Shown piece by piece: positions 26,884 to 35,522 of a stretch of DNA of 64,000 bases (position 1 is its first letter; every line of letters begins with the position of its first letter). The DNA comes from CALNZV01 sp942491115 (GTDB lineage Bacteria > Desulfobacterota > Desulfobacteria > Desulfobacterales > UBA5852): positions 124,001 through 188,000 of the forward strand of contig CALNZV010000006.1 in assembly GCA_942491115.1 (NCBI GenBank), in the 5' to 3' direction. A model generated the notes under the pieces. That model had not been told where the DNA came from and did no database searches. It saw only the letters and a list, made by a program, of their open reading frames with translations. The translations under genes and the position numbers were made by a program.

Positions 26884-28625
26884 CAAACCAGGACATTGCC
26901 GACATCTTTCTCTCCATTGCACGGATATTGGCAGTGAAGGGAGAAAACCCGTTTAAAATCCGGGCGTATCAGAGGGCGGCGGATACCATCACCGGAGCGC
27001 CCTTTTCCATTGCCGACAGCCCCGACCGGGATGCCGTGCGGCATCTTCCCGGTATCGGCGACGCCATTTTCGAAAAGATTGCGGAACTGGTTGATACCGG
27101 ACGACTGACCTTTTTCGAAAACCTTCTCGACTCCGATGAGGCCGGCCTGGTGGCTTTTCTGGATATTCCCGGCATGGGTCCCAAGCAGGCCAGGCTGATC
27201 TACGACACCATGGGCATCAAGACCCTAAACGACTTGAAGACCGCCGCGGAAAATAACCGGCTGAGAACCATTCCCGGGTTTGGCCCTAAAAAGGAGAAGA
27301 ATATCCTCGATGGTATCCACCAGGTGCTTAAGTACAAGGAGCGTATGCCCCTGGCACGTGTCTATCCCAAAGCCCGCACCGTCGTCGATGCCCTTAGAGG
27401 GGAACCCGCCGTCGACGACGTCCTCATGGGGGGATCCCTCAGGCGCATGAAGGAAACGGTGGCGGATGCCGATATCCTGGTCGCCTCGAAGGATCCCGAG
27501 ACCGTCATGGCCGCTTTTACAGGCCTTCCCATGGTAGAGAAGGTCCTATCCCGGGGCCTCACCAAATCAAGCGTCCGCCTGTATGGGGGCATTCAGGTGG
27601 ATGTGCGAGTGGTCCCCGGGTCGAGCTTCGGTGCGGCGGCCCAGTATTTTACGGGCTCAAAGGCCCACAACATCCGTATTCGTGCCCTGGCCGCTGGCAT
27701 GGGCCTCAAGGTCAACGAGTACGGAATTTATCGGGGCCAGGAAAAGATTGCGGGGAAAAGCGAAGCGGGAGTTTATCAGGCATTAGGGCTCCCGTTCATT
27801 CCTCCAGAGATTCGCGAGGACCAGGGCGAAATCGAAGCCGCCCAGTCGGGATGTCTGCCGGATTTGGTATCACCGGAGGACATCCGAGGCGATCTTCACA
27901 TGCACAGCGACTGGTCAGACGGTCACATGGGCATTCAGGAAATGGCCCAAGCCGCAAAGAATCGGGGATACCACTACATTGCCATCTGCGATCACTCCCC
28001 GTATCTGGGCGTTACCAACGGGCTCGATCCCTCCCGTCTTCTTCGCCAGGGGGATGAGATCGACCGGGTCAACGGGCGCCTGAGCGGAATCCGTGTCCTC
28101 AAGGGAATAGAAGTGGATATATTGCCCGATGGTCGTCTGGATCTGCCCGATGATGTGCTTTCCACCCTGGATGTCATCGTGGCGTCGGTACACAGCCGGT
28201 TCGAGCAAACCCAGGAAGAAATGACCCGTCGACTGATTCGGGCGGCCGCCCACCCCTTGGTCACGGTTATCGGGCATCCAACCGGCCGACTCATCGGTAA
28301 AAGAGAGCCCTACGAATTGGATATGGAGGCGCTGATGGCGGCATGCAGGAAGAGCGGCACCATGATGGAGGTCAATGCCAATCCGGAACGACTGGATTTG
28401 TCCGGACGGCATTGCCGGATGGCCCGATCCGCCGGCGTGTCCATCGTCATCAATTCCGACGCCCACCGCGAGGCCGAACTGGATCTGATGGCCTTTGGAG
28501 TGGCCACTGCACGCCGGGGGTGGATCGGATCCTTCCAGGTCGTCAATACCCTCGAATTACATCCTCTGCTTTCCCATATACGCGGCAGCCGGGAAGGGCG
28601 CCGGTCGGTGACCGAGGCAGTGTGA
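26880..28625 (+). CDS. polX: DNA polymerase X with PHP exonuclease domain
   Basis: 581 residues. Domain order: 8-kDa helix-hairpin-helix region ('LPGIGDAIFEKIAELV', 'IPGMGPKQARLIYD', 'IPGFGPKKEKNIL'), polymerase beta-like nucleotidyltransferase with 'GGSLRRMKETVADADILVAS' (metal Asp pair) and 'IQVDVRVV' (third Asp), then the C-terminal PHP domain 'DLHMHSDWSDG', 'ICDHS', 'GIEVDI', 'HPTGRL', 'INSDAH'. Bacterial PolX fills short gaps in base-excision repair, and its PHP domain has 3'-5' exonuclease activity. It is coupled to the PAS/HisKA gene upstream. Confidence 0.95.
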   Translation: MTNQDIADIFLSIARILAVKGENPFKIRAYQRAADTITGAPFSIADSPDRDAVRHLPGIGDAIFEKIAELVDTGRLTFFENLLDSDEAGLVAFLDIPGMGPKQARLIYDTMGIKTLNDLKTAAENNRLRTIPGFGPKKEKNILDGIHQVLKYKERMPLARVYPKARTVVDALRGEPAVDDVLMGGSLRRMKETVADADILVASKDPETVMAAFTGLPMVEKVLSRGLTKSSVRLYGGIQVDVRVVPGSSFGAAAQYFTGSKAHNIRIRALAAGMGLKVNEYGIYRGQEKIAGKSEAGVYQALGLPFIPPEIREDQGEIEAAQSGCLPDLVSPEDIRGDLHMHSDWSDGHMGIQEMAQAAKNRGYHYIAICDHSPYLGVTNGLDPSRLLRQGDEIDRVNGRLSGIRVLKGIEVDILPDGRLDLPDDVLSTLDVIVASVHSRFEQTQEEMTRRLIRAAAHPLVTVIGHPTGRLIGKREPYELDMEALMAACRKSGTMMEVNANPERLDLSGRHCRMARSAGVSIVINSDAHREAELDLMAFGVATARRGWIGSFQVVNTLELHPLLSHIRGSREGRRSVTEAV

Positions 28626-28949
28626 ACACGGGTGCCATGGTGCCGATGGTGAATGATCGGCCCTTGGGTAAAAGTTTAGCCAGTTGAATGAAAATAAATC
28701 TCTATTTTGACGGTCAGTAGAGATGCGGTCAATCATAACTATTCGATATAAAACAATAAAAAATTTTGTCTGCTGGTATGAAAATTGAACGATCACCTAT
28801 ATAGCTATGGAGATCGGTCGATCTATTGACACACCGCCGTTGCTGGCAGCTGACGGGTGGCGTGGTGTATTTTGTGGTATTGATCCTTGGACTGGCCTTG
28901 TCTGAACGGTGTCGGCCATGAAGCGGATGATGATCGGAAAGGGCTGGCG
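28626..28949. other. 324-bp intergenic region
   Basis: It lies downstream of polX. The section 28690-28800 is A+T-rich with no recognised gene, and no well-spaced promoter or terminator stands out. Confidence 0.3.
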
Positions 28950-29414
28950 GTGATCCGATACTCAGGACCGGAGCGACGTAAGGGTGAAGATCGACGGCTT
29001 GGCCGGAAGGCGTGGATCCCTCCCTTAAGAACCGAGGGTAGGAGGGTTCAACTCCGGCGCCAGTCGGATCGGAAGCGGATATCCCTGCTGGACAGGTATG
29101 GCTCGTCCGTATTTGCCCTGATCATGGCCATCTTGGTTTTAAGCCTCACCGACGCCCTGCTGACGTTGATTCTCTTAACCCACGGGGCGGTGGAAGTAAA
29201 CCCGGTGATGGCCTTCTATATCGATCTCGGCCCCGAAGCGTTTCTGATTACCAAATACCTCCTGACGGCGCTGCCCTTAGTGCTGATGCTTTTCTTCAAA
29301 GACTGGCTGAACCGGCGCTTTGCCTTGGGGCATCTTTTCATGCCGGCTGTCGCCGGCATCTTCGGCAGCATCATTCTCTGGGAACTCTATTTGATGTCGA
29401 AAGTGGGCAGTTAG
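28950..29414 (+). CDS. DUF5658-like small membrane protein
   Basis: 154 residues. It begins with a basic 'GPERRKGEDRR' segment, often found at the start of Desulfobacterota membrane proteins, followed by three membrane helices: 'LIMAILVLSLTDALLTLILL', 'FLITKYLLTALPLVLMLFF' and 'AGIFGSIILWELYLM'. The 'SLTDALLT...GAVEVNPVMAF' phrase is typical of DUF5658. The GTG at 28950 with GGAAAGG upstream is preferred; ATG 28887 is possible. It converges with the photolyase fusion, the stops overlapping by four bases (TTAG). Confidence 0.65.
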   Translation: MIRYSGPERRKGEDRRLGRKAWIPPLRTEGRRVQLRRQSDRKRISLLDRYGSSVFALIMAILVLSLTDALLTLILLTHGAVEVNPVMAFYIDLGPEAFLITKYLLTALPLVLMLFFKDWLNRRFALGHLFMPAVAGIFGSIILWELYLMSKVGS

Positions 29415-31876
29415 CCCTTGGTGGCGGGTTTCCTATGAGGGCGCATCGTTCTTCCCAATGATCCTCCCTTTCTGGGGTGCAGCGCCATGACCCTTCCCGC
29501 TATTGCCATACCACTCAGCATGGCACCTTCCACCCTCGATCCGTGGCACCAGTCTCCGCATGCACCGATCCGGTCTCCGGGGTCCCATACGCAGCCGGCT
29601 GCCAAAGGATTGACGGGCGCGGCATCTTGCCATAGATACCCTGTCGCTCGGGACGGCGATTTGGGATCAAGGCCGACCGAACGAAAAAACGCCTTCAACA
29701 TTTTATGGGCGACATCTTCTGGAGGGGTGTGAGCATTGGCCTTGGACCAATCGGCATCGGCGTGCAAGACCCAGGTTTCAGGGGAAGAGCCGATCCTCTT
29801 GCTGCTGTCCCTGGCCGCCCATCGGACCGGACTGTCGTTGATAAAGGCGCCGTCGAATGGGGCATCGATTGGGGTGCCGAAAACCGCCGCCGCTGACCAG
29901 CATGGGTTCATGGTTACCGGTGTCACAGCCGCCGCCACCGGGTGGTTTCCTTGAAGGAGGTCGAGGACGGCGGACGGCGGCGCGGCGATAATCACGGCGT
30001 CGAAGAGATCAGGGGTCCGGGCTCCCGAAAGGGACAGACGCCATTGATGGTCTTCACGGTCCAGGGCGATTGCCGCAACCCTGCAGATCACCCGAAGGTC
30101 CGAGGCCAAATGAGTGGCAATGCCCCCCATCTGGGGAATCCCGACCCAGCGGTCTGGGTGGTTCCGTTTGGTGCGGATCCGGCCACTTTCGACTGAAACG
30201 ATACGTCCTTTCCAACGGGAAAGAATGCTCTGGTCCGTCCATGACCGCACATAGGGTATGATTCGGTGGTCTCGGGCTGTCATGTATTGGGCGCCCATGT
30301 CCATTGGATGCGGCTCCGCCCCGGGTACCCCCAAGCGTCCTCCAGGCCCTCTTTCTTTTTCGTATACCGTTACGTCGTGGCCGTGATCCGACAGTATCCG
30401 CGCAGCGGTGAGACCCGAAACCCCTGCTCCGACAACGGCAATGCTGAGGACTCGGTCTTGGGCCGGTCTGGATATCCGATGTCGGTAAGCCGCCATGTCC
30501 AACCGTTGGGCATGGCTTCGGGTGGAACGGGGTCTCAAGCGCCCTTGAACGGAAAGATCCGGATAGAACGGTCGGTCGAACAGACCGAGGCACCAGAGCA
30601 GGCCCCCATATGAACTGGGATCGTTACCGTCCATGGCGTATCGATGGTTGAGGTCGATCAAGGTCTCGAGAGCCGATTCCGGATCGGGTGTCCAGTGGAG
30701 AATCGCTTTGCCCCAGGTCATCCGCAGGTTGTTGTGAAGTTCTCCGTGTCGGAGCAAAGAGGTTTGAGCCGCATCCCACACCGTGTCGCCGGTCTTTCCC
30801 CGGGCCAGCTGTTCCCAGGAATACTGGTTGTTGCGTGGGTCGCCACGGTGATCCTGCAGTGTCTTACGCGCCCAATCCGGCAGGGCGTCTAGGCGGTCAG
30901 GATTCGGTTCATGAAAACAAAAATGATGCGCCAGTTCTCTCCAGACGATCAATTCATCCAGAAATTTCCTGGGTCCTTTTCCCTTGACCGCAGCCGCCTC
31001 TCTGGCCATCCGGAAGGGAGACACCTGCCCGAAGTGAAGATAGGGAGACATCCGGCTGACCCCCTGGGGAAAGGCCACTGCCGCATCGTTTCGGAGGCGG
31101 GCATAACCCTCGAGCCCTTGTTCTTTGAACCGGTTCCAGCGCGCATACCCTTCGGTGGAGCCCCCCGGTGTGTGGGACACCGGTCCGATGGAGTGATCGA
31201 TGTAGCGCTTCGAACACAGGTCCGAGATATCGCTGTCGGCCAGCGACAGGGGGTGAAATCCGAGGTCTTGTTCGAAGGGGCGGGGGGTGAATGGATGGGC
31301 CGGCCAGGGTATTGACAGCCTGTTGTTCATTTGATCCTTGACGGCATCCCGGAACCGGTAGGCTCGGTCGAATGACCCGAGGCTGGACATCATCGGGACG
31401 ATGCAGGCACAATCGACAGCCCACACCGCAACCCTGGCGGTTGAGGCAAGGACAGTCAGCCCATCCTTGAATGGGGGGATCGGCATTTCCTCTGCGACAA
31501 CCAATGCCGCCCGCCCTGCCAGTCCAAGAAGCGGACTTTTCTGCCCGGGCGTGTCGGGCATGAAAAAGACGTAGGGTATGCCCCGGTCCCGGAATGACGC
31601 CTCGAGGTCGCGGGCGCCTTCGAGGATGAAGGTGACGTGTCTGTCCGAGGCGTAGGGGGACCCCACACCCAGTTCTTGGTAGACGAGGGTGGGTACTTGA
31701 AGAACCTTTCCCATAATCAGGGCCACATCCAGTGCGGGGTTTTCATGGTCCCGCATGGCATGTTGCATGAAGTAGAGGACAAATGCTCCCCGTTGATCGG
31801 TGGGGACGTCGTTGGCCGTCCGTATCCTCTCCGTCAAGTGAGCCACCGGGGTCCCTGAGTTCTCGAGCCGCTTCAT
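29411..31876 (-). CDS. Fusion: class II CPD photolyase + renalase-like FAD oxidoreductase
   Basis: 821 residues. Residues 1-460 are a class II deoxyribodipyrimidine photolyase: Rossmann antenna domain ('VLYFMQHAMRDHENPALDVAL'), then the FAD domain 'FLDELIVWRELAHHFCFHEPN', 'TVWDAAQTSLLRHGELHNNLRMTWGKAIL' and 'RYAMDGNDPSSYGGLLWCLGLFDRPF'. From residue 480 a second FAD protein starts with 'IAVVGAGVSGLTAARILSDHGHDVTVYEKE' and 'GPGGRLG', and ends 'GDRIGACGDWCHGSRVEGAMLSGMAIAGRVM', typical of renalase/amine-oxidase-like NAD(P)-binding proteins. Photolyase splits pyrimidine dimers using blue light; the second half may supply electrons to FAD, though that is inference. There is no frameshift or stop between the halves. 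Confidence 0.88.
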   Translation of the reverse strand: MKRLENSGTPVAHLTERIRTANDVPTDQRGAFVLYFMQHAMRDHENPALDVALIMGKVLQVPTLVYQELGVGSPYASDRHVTFILEGARDLEASFRDRGIPYVFFMPDTPGQKSPLLGLAGRAALVVAEEMPIPPFKDGLTVLASTARVAVWAVDCACIVPMMSSLGSFDRAYRFRDAVKDQMNNRLSIPWPAHPFTPRPFEQDLGFHPLSLADSDISDLCSKRYIDHSIGPVSHTPGGSTEGYARWNRFKEQGLEGYARLRNDAAVAFPQGVSRMSPYLHFGQVSPFRMAREAAAVKGKGPRKFLDELIVWRELAHHFCFHEPNPDRLDALPDWARKTLQDHRGDPRNNQYSWEQLARGKTGDTVWDAAQTSLLRHGELHNNLRMTWGKAILHWTPDPESALETLIDLNHRYAMDGNDPSSYGGLLWCLGLFDRPFYPDLSVQGRLRPRSTRSHAQRLDMAAYRHRISRPAQDRVLSIAVVGAGVSGLTAARILSDHGHDVTVYEKERGPGGRLGVPGAEPHPMDMGAQYMTARDHRIIPYVRSWTDQSILSRWKGRIVSVESGRIRTKRNHPDRWVGIPQMGGIATHLASDLRVICRVAAIALDREDHQWRLSLSGARTPDLFDAVIIAAPPSAVLDLLQGNHPVAAAVTPVTMNPCWSAAAVFGTPIDAPFDGAFINDSPVRWAARDSSKRIGSSPETWVLHADADWSKANAHTPPEDVAHKMLKAFFRSVGLDPKSPSRATGYLWQDAAPVNPLAAGCVWDPGDRIGACGDWCHGSRVEGAMLSGMAIAGRVMALHPRKGGSLGRTMRPHRKPATKG

Positions 31877-31980
31877 TCCAATGAGGTTCTCCCCGTAAAG
31901 GTGGCGCCGCAGGACGTTTAGCCGTTCTGCGACGCCGGCTGGGACTTAGGAGGTTGCTTACAATCGGCAACTGAGGCCGG

Positions 31981-32415
31981 CTAGACCGTTACGGGACGAG
32001 GAATCGTTATACCGTCAACCTCCTGGGTACTGAGAAGGTTGCTTTCCAGATCCTTGCCCTTGAGGTCTTCGTAGGCATTCGCAGCGCCCTCGGGTGTTGT
32101 CCGAATCGGGAATTTGAAGCGCTTAATGGTCCCGTTTCTAAACTTGCAGGTCCACATGACGTCTTCGGTTCCCATCATCGGCATGATGCTGCTTCCGAGG
32201 GGTACGAAATCTGCGTAGCCTCTAACTTCAATTGCCTGGGTGGGACAAATTTTAACGCATGAGAAGCACTCCCAACATTGATCCGGCTCCTGATTATAAG
32301 CCTTCATCTGGTTAGGATCCAAGACCATGAGATCGTTGGGACAGATGTACATGCATGCGGTTTTCTCCCCACCTTTGCACCCATCGCATTTGTCTGCAAT
32401 AACAAAGGATGGCAT
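31981..32415 (-). CDS. aprB: Adenylylsulfate (APS) reductase beta subunit
   Basis: 144 residues, full length for AprB. Two [4Fe-4S] motifs are complete: 'CDGCKGGEKTACMYICP' and 'CWECFSCVKICP', including the conserved Trp next to the second. The C-terminal beta region 'MWTCKFRNGTIKRFKFPIRTTPEG' docks on AprA. With AprA it reduces APS to sulfite in dissimilatory sulfate reduction. Here aprA is absent: the downstream gene is the photolyase fusion and nothing is coded upstream. ATG 32415 has AGGAGG six bases upstream. A Rex-like palindrome sits 67-84 bases before the start. Confidence 0.96.
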   Translation of the reverse strand: MPSFVIADKCDGCKGGEKTACMYICPNDLMVLDPNQMKAYNQEPDQCWECFSCVKICPTQAIEVRGYADFVPLGSSIMPMMGTEDVMWTCKFRNGTIKRFKFPIRTTPEGAANAYEDLKGKDLESNLLSTQEVDGITIPRPVTV

Positions 32416-33341
32416 CGATTACCTCCTACTTGGTTTCGACCGACGACAAAGTCTCCGGAAATCGGACACTCCCGCCAGCCGTTGTGCCGGTAGGCACAAT
32501 CGGATAAATTACCTGTCTTGAGTGAAACCCTCCACCACCGCAGAGACCCTTCTTAAGCTTCCTTATGCACTTAATCGTTCTGGGCGCCCGGTACAGGAAG
32601 GTCATGGAGAGCGCTCGAGCCAGAACCATTTGGGTTGGTCTACAGGGGGCGAGGCCGATAACCGCTGATTGACCTCGAGACGATGGCGGCGGTTGTCAAG
32701 GGCCATTCAGTGTCCATCCGCCCCCCCTGGTGAGCCATTGCCGCCACTTGGTCGGCGGGTGGAACCCTGTTTGGCGATACTTAGTCTAATTATTGTCAAT
32801 AATATGTCAATTGTTGGGTCATTGATAAAGGTAGAGGGATGACCCGGTCTGTAAAGGGGGATGTCTACCGATTGAAGTTGCCCCGGGGCCGGGCGGAAGG
32901 GAGCTCAACGGTGGGTGGTTTCCCCTGCGATATGACCCGATATGGGCTGAGGTGTATCGGGGCGATGGATGGAAGGGAAAAGCTATCGATCTCCGGGCTT
33001 CTCACGCGTCTCCAATGCTTGAAGCGCCAACAGGACGGTGTCCCGCTCGTCTTCCAGGACCAGCAGAGGCCCCAGGTGCTGGGGCTTTATGGAATGGGCG
33101 GCCAGGCACCCATGGTGGGGATTATTTTCTGTGAAACCTGCGGAACTCCGAGGATCGTTTCCCGAATTGGGTCTGCAAACGATAGTCGGCTGAGGAGTCG
33201 CTGAGGGTTGTTATCTCTAATCTCTGTGACTTTCACTACCACGGATTTCATGCTACCACTGCCGGCAGCTCCTTGTCCCTTTACTTTCCCGAAGCGCGCG
33301 ACATGGATTACCATCGTTTCGACAGCCGCCCAGGAGAATGC
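32416..33341. other. 926-bp intergenic region upstream of aprB and PAP2
   Basis: It contains the Rex-like site (32482-32499) and the presumed aprB promoter. A 121-codon plus frame (32839-33204) shows no ribosome site or known motif and is not called. The remainder shows no RNA or repeat I could identify. Confidence 0.4.
32482..32499. promoter_or_regulatory. Rex-like operator upstream of aprB
   Basis: TTGTGCC-GGTA-GGCACAA: perfect 7-bp arms, 18 bp in all. The outer half-sites TTGTG and CACAA with eight bases between have the geometry of Rex sites (TTGTGAANNNNTTCACAA), though the inner bases differ. Rex is an NADH-sensing repressor of sulfate-reduction genes in Desulfovibrio. Position fits a repressor site for aprB. 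Confidence 0.55.
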
Positions 33342-33974
33342 ATGAGTCCCGGAGCCTTTTATTTGGCGGTCGCTGTTGCCGGACTTCTCCTGGCGCTTTC
33401 AGGGGGGTTTTGGGCGCTGTTCGACAGGGAACTGCTGGCATGGATGGACGGTTGGAAGGGACCGAATCTGGATGTGGTCTTCACTGCGGTCACCTGGGCC
33501 GGGTCCCTGGCTGTCCTGATCCCGTTGACCATCATTGAAGCCTCGATGCTGCTCCTTGCAGGAAAGCGGACGGAAGCCCGCCTTCCTGCCATCGGGCTCG
33601 GGGGGGCCGCCCTGGCCGCCTTTGCCCTGAAACGGCTCATTCACAGACCCCGACCCGATCTGTATCCACCGGTGATTCCTGTGCCGTCGGATCCCTCATT
33701 CCCCAGCGGCCACGCCGCCCAAGCCGCGGCCTTTTGTTTTTGTCTTTTCCTGATTGTTTGCCGATTTCCGTTGAGAATCGGATGGGGGTGGATCGGTGCG
33801 GTCGCCGTGACCCTGACGGCGGCGGTGGGGGCCTCCCGGATCTATCTCCAGGTTCACTACCCGTCGGACATTCTGGCCGGTGTGGCGATTGCCATTCTCT
33901 GGTGCGCCGGCGTTGCCCGCTTCGGAATCGGGGAACTGCCCCGAATAAAAAACCCTGAAAAGACTGACCGCTGA
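33342..33974 (+). CDS. PAP2-family membrane phosphatase
   Basis: 210 residues with about five membrane helices and the three PAP2 motifs: 'KRLIHRPRPD', 'PSFPSGHAAQAAA' and 'SRIYLQVHYPSDILAG' (catalytic His and Asp). Such enzymes dephosphorylate phosphatidic acid, undecaprenyl pyrophosphate or lipid-A-type substrates at the membrane. ATG 33342 has AGGAG five bases upstream. A methyltransferase gene follows 31 bases after the stop. Confidence 0.92.
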   Translation: MSPGAFYLAVAVAGLLLALSGGFWALFDRELLAWMDGWKGPNLDVVFTAVTWAGSLAVLIPLTIIEASMLLLAGKRTEARLPAIGLGGAALAAFALKRLIHRPRPDLYPPVIPVPSDPSFPSGHAAQAAAFCFCLFLIVCRFPLRIGWGWIGAVAVTLTAAVGASRIYLQVHYPSDILAGVAIAILWCAGVARFGIGELPRIKNPEKTDR

Positions 33975-34005
33975 CAATGACCGATCGATAGAATTGGAGC
34001 CATCG

Positions 34006-34731
34006 ATGATCTCCGACACCACTGGGGCCTTGAAGCATTTTTTGCGGGAAACCCTGTCCGGAACGACCGGACCCGTGCTCGATATCGGTTGCGGCGGTGG
34101 ATCCATTGCCCTCTATCTCGGTTCGCGCCGAATTCGGGTCGTCGGAATCGATCCCGATATCGATGTCCTATTCAATGCCTCTGTAGCCCGGCAATCGCCG
34201 AATCTGTCATTTCTTGTGGGTCGGGGGGAGTCGCTATGCTTTTCGTCGTTGTCCTTTGCGGGCCTTCTGTTCTGCCAGTCGCTGCACCACATCCCTGTAT
34301 CCATTCAGACGGCTGCACTCGAGGAGGCAAACAGAGTGCTGGCCCCCGGTGGATGCCTCGTCATCATTGAACCGGTGTTCGGAATGGGAGCATTGGGAGC
34401 CATTTTAGCCCTTGCCAAAGGCGAAAAACGGTCAAAGACGCATGCATTGCGTCTGGCGGCGGGGATGGGCGGTCGGGGATACGAGTCCGTCTCGACTACC
34501 CGGTTTCGGGTTGACTGCACCTGTCGAGGATACGAGGAGATTCGCCGTTTATACCTTGAAGGGGACAACGCCGAGGGAAAGGCCCCCGAACTGGAGAAAC
34601 GGATCAAGGCTATTCTCGCAGGCTGCGGGACGTCCCCGACAGGAGAACTCGTCCTCGATTATGCCGTCAACGGATTTGTCTACCGGAAGCTGGCCGTCGC
34701 CCCGTCGACCCCTGGGATTTCTTATCGATAA
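34006..34731 (+). CDS. Class I SAM-dependent methyltransferase
   Basis: 241 residues. Motif I 'VLDIGCGGGSIALYLGSRRIRVVGIDPD', the post-II acidic residue in 'VGRGESLCF', 'FCQSLHHI' and 'VLAPGGCLVIIEPVF' are the UbiE/Methyltransf_11 pattern. The acceptor is unknown. It sits just downstream of a PAP2 phosphatase, so a lipid substrate is possible. ATG 34006 is preferred; a TTG at 33994 is an alternative. Confidence 0.85.
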   Translation: MISDTTGALKHFLRETLSGTTGPVLDIGCGGGSIALYLGSRRIRVVGIDPDIDVLFNASVARQSPNLSFLVGRGESLCFSSLSFAGLLFCQSLHHIPVSIQTAALEEANRVLAPGGCLVIIEPVFGMGALGAILALAKGEKRSKTHALRLAAGMGGRGYESVSTTRFRVDCTCRGYEEIRRLYLEGDNAEGKAPELEKRIKAILAGCGTSPTGELVLDYAVNGFVYRKLAVAPSTPGISYR

Positions 34732-34843
34732 ATCGTTTTCTGGAGGCACCGTTTGGTCATCAACGACCGCCCTTCCTGCCCTCGCCGGAAACGTCTGGGC
34801 AGCGACAGCCGGACGGCGGTAAACGGGATGGCGGTGGCTTCCA

Positions 34844-35401
34844 TCAACGGGATTTGCGGTAGAAGGGGAGGCCTCTGATTTTGGTTTTCATGATGTCGTT
34901 GGCGGCCTCAAAGGCAGTTACCGATTTCTGGTCGTCGGGGGGGGCCCCGGGAACGGCCACCACCGGGCGGATGTGGCGATATCGACGTTTGGAAAGACCG
35001 GAGCCCTGGGTTTCTTCGATTTCAAGAATCCCCAGAAGGGTGTAGCGGGAAGGGGCGGAAGACAGGACATCCATCAACTCGGGATGGCATCTGAGGCGGT
35101 TCAGGAAGAGATCCAAAGGATTTCGGGTCCAGCGGCTGCTGAAGACCAGTTGGCTGATAGATCTCTGGTAGCCGGCCAGCCGCCACTGGGAAATCCTGCG
35201 GTTGTTGATGACCGCCACTGCGGAAAAGGTCAGGGTGCGGTTGTCTTCATCGACGACCTGCCGATTGAAATTGAGGTAGCGGAGGTTTTCGCTTGCCTCG
35301 GGCATTCCGCTGACGATGAGAACTTCCCTGAGACGATGGCCATCCGGAGTAATTACCCGGTCCAGAGCGCTTACCAAGTCATTGACGAAGTCATGGCCCA
35401 T
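34844..35401 (-). CDS. Protein of unknown function
   Basis: 185 residues, no signal or membrane segment. Visible: 'FVNDLVSALDRVITPDGHRLREVLIVSGMPEASENLRYLNFNRQVVDEDNRTLTFSAVAVINNRRISQWRL' split across a beta-rich N-terminal half, and a basic C-terminal tail 'MKTKIRGLPFYRKS'. No family was recognised. It is the last gene of a minus-strand run that begins with yqaE and includes a FAD oxidoreductase, separated from it by 121 bases. Confidence 0.55.
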   Translation of the reverse strand: MGHDFVNDLVSALDRVITPDGHRLREVLIVSGMPEASENLRYLNFNRQVVDEDNRTLTFSAVAVINNRRISQWRLAGYQRSISQLVFSSRWTRNPLDLFLNRLRCHPELMDVLSSAPSRYTLLGILEIEETQGSGLSKRRYRHIRPVVAVPGAPPDDQKSVTAFEAANDIMKTKIRGLPFYRKSR

Positions 35402-35522
35402 GAAAAACCGCCTTCGATTCGAGGGTGCGGGGCAGGAACGGTTCAGAGATCGATCTGTCGTCGATGGGAGAAGAGTTTACCTTAAATCGATCGAGGAATC
35501 AATTCCCAATGCCGGAGACGCG

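Noticed and set aside
32839..33204. 121-codon plus frame in the aprB upstream region
   Set aside because: No ribosome site, no recognisable motif and mixed composition; kept as intergenic.
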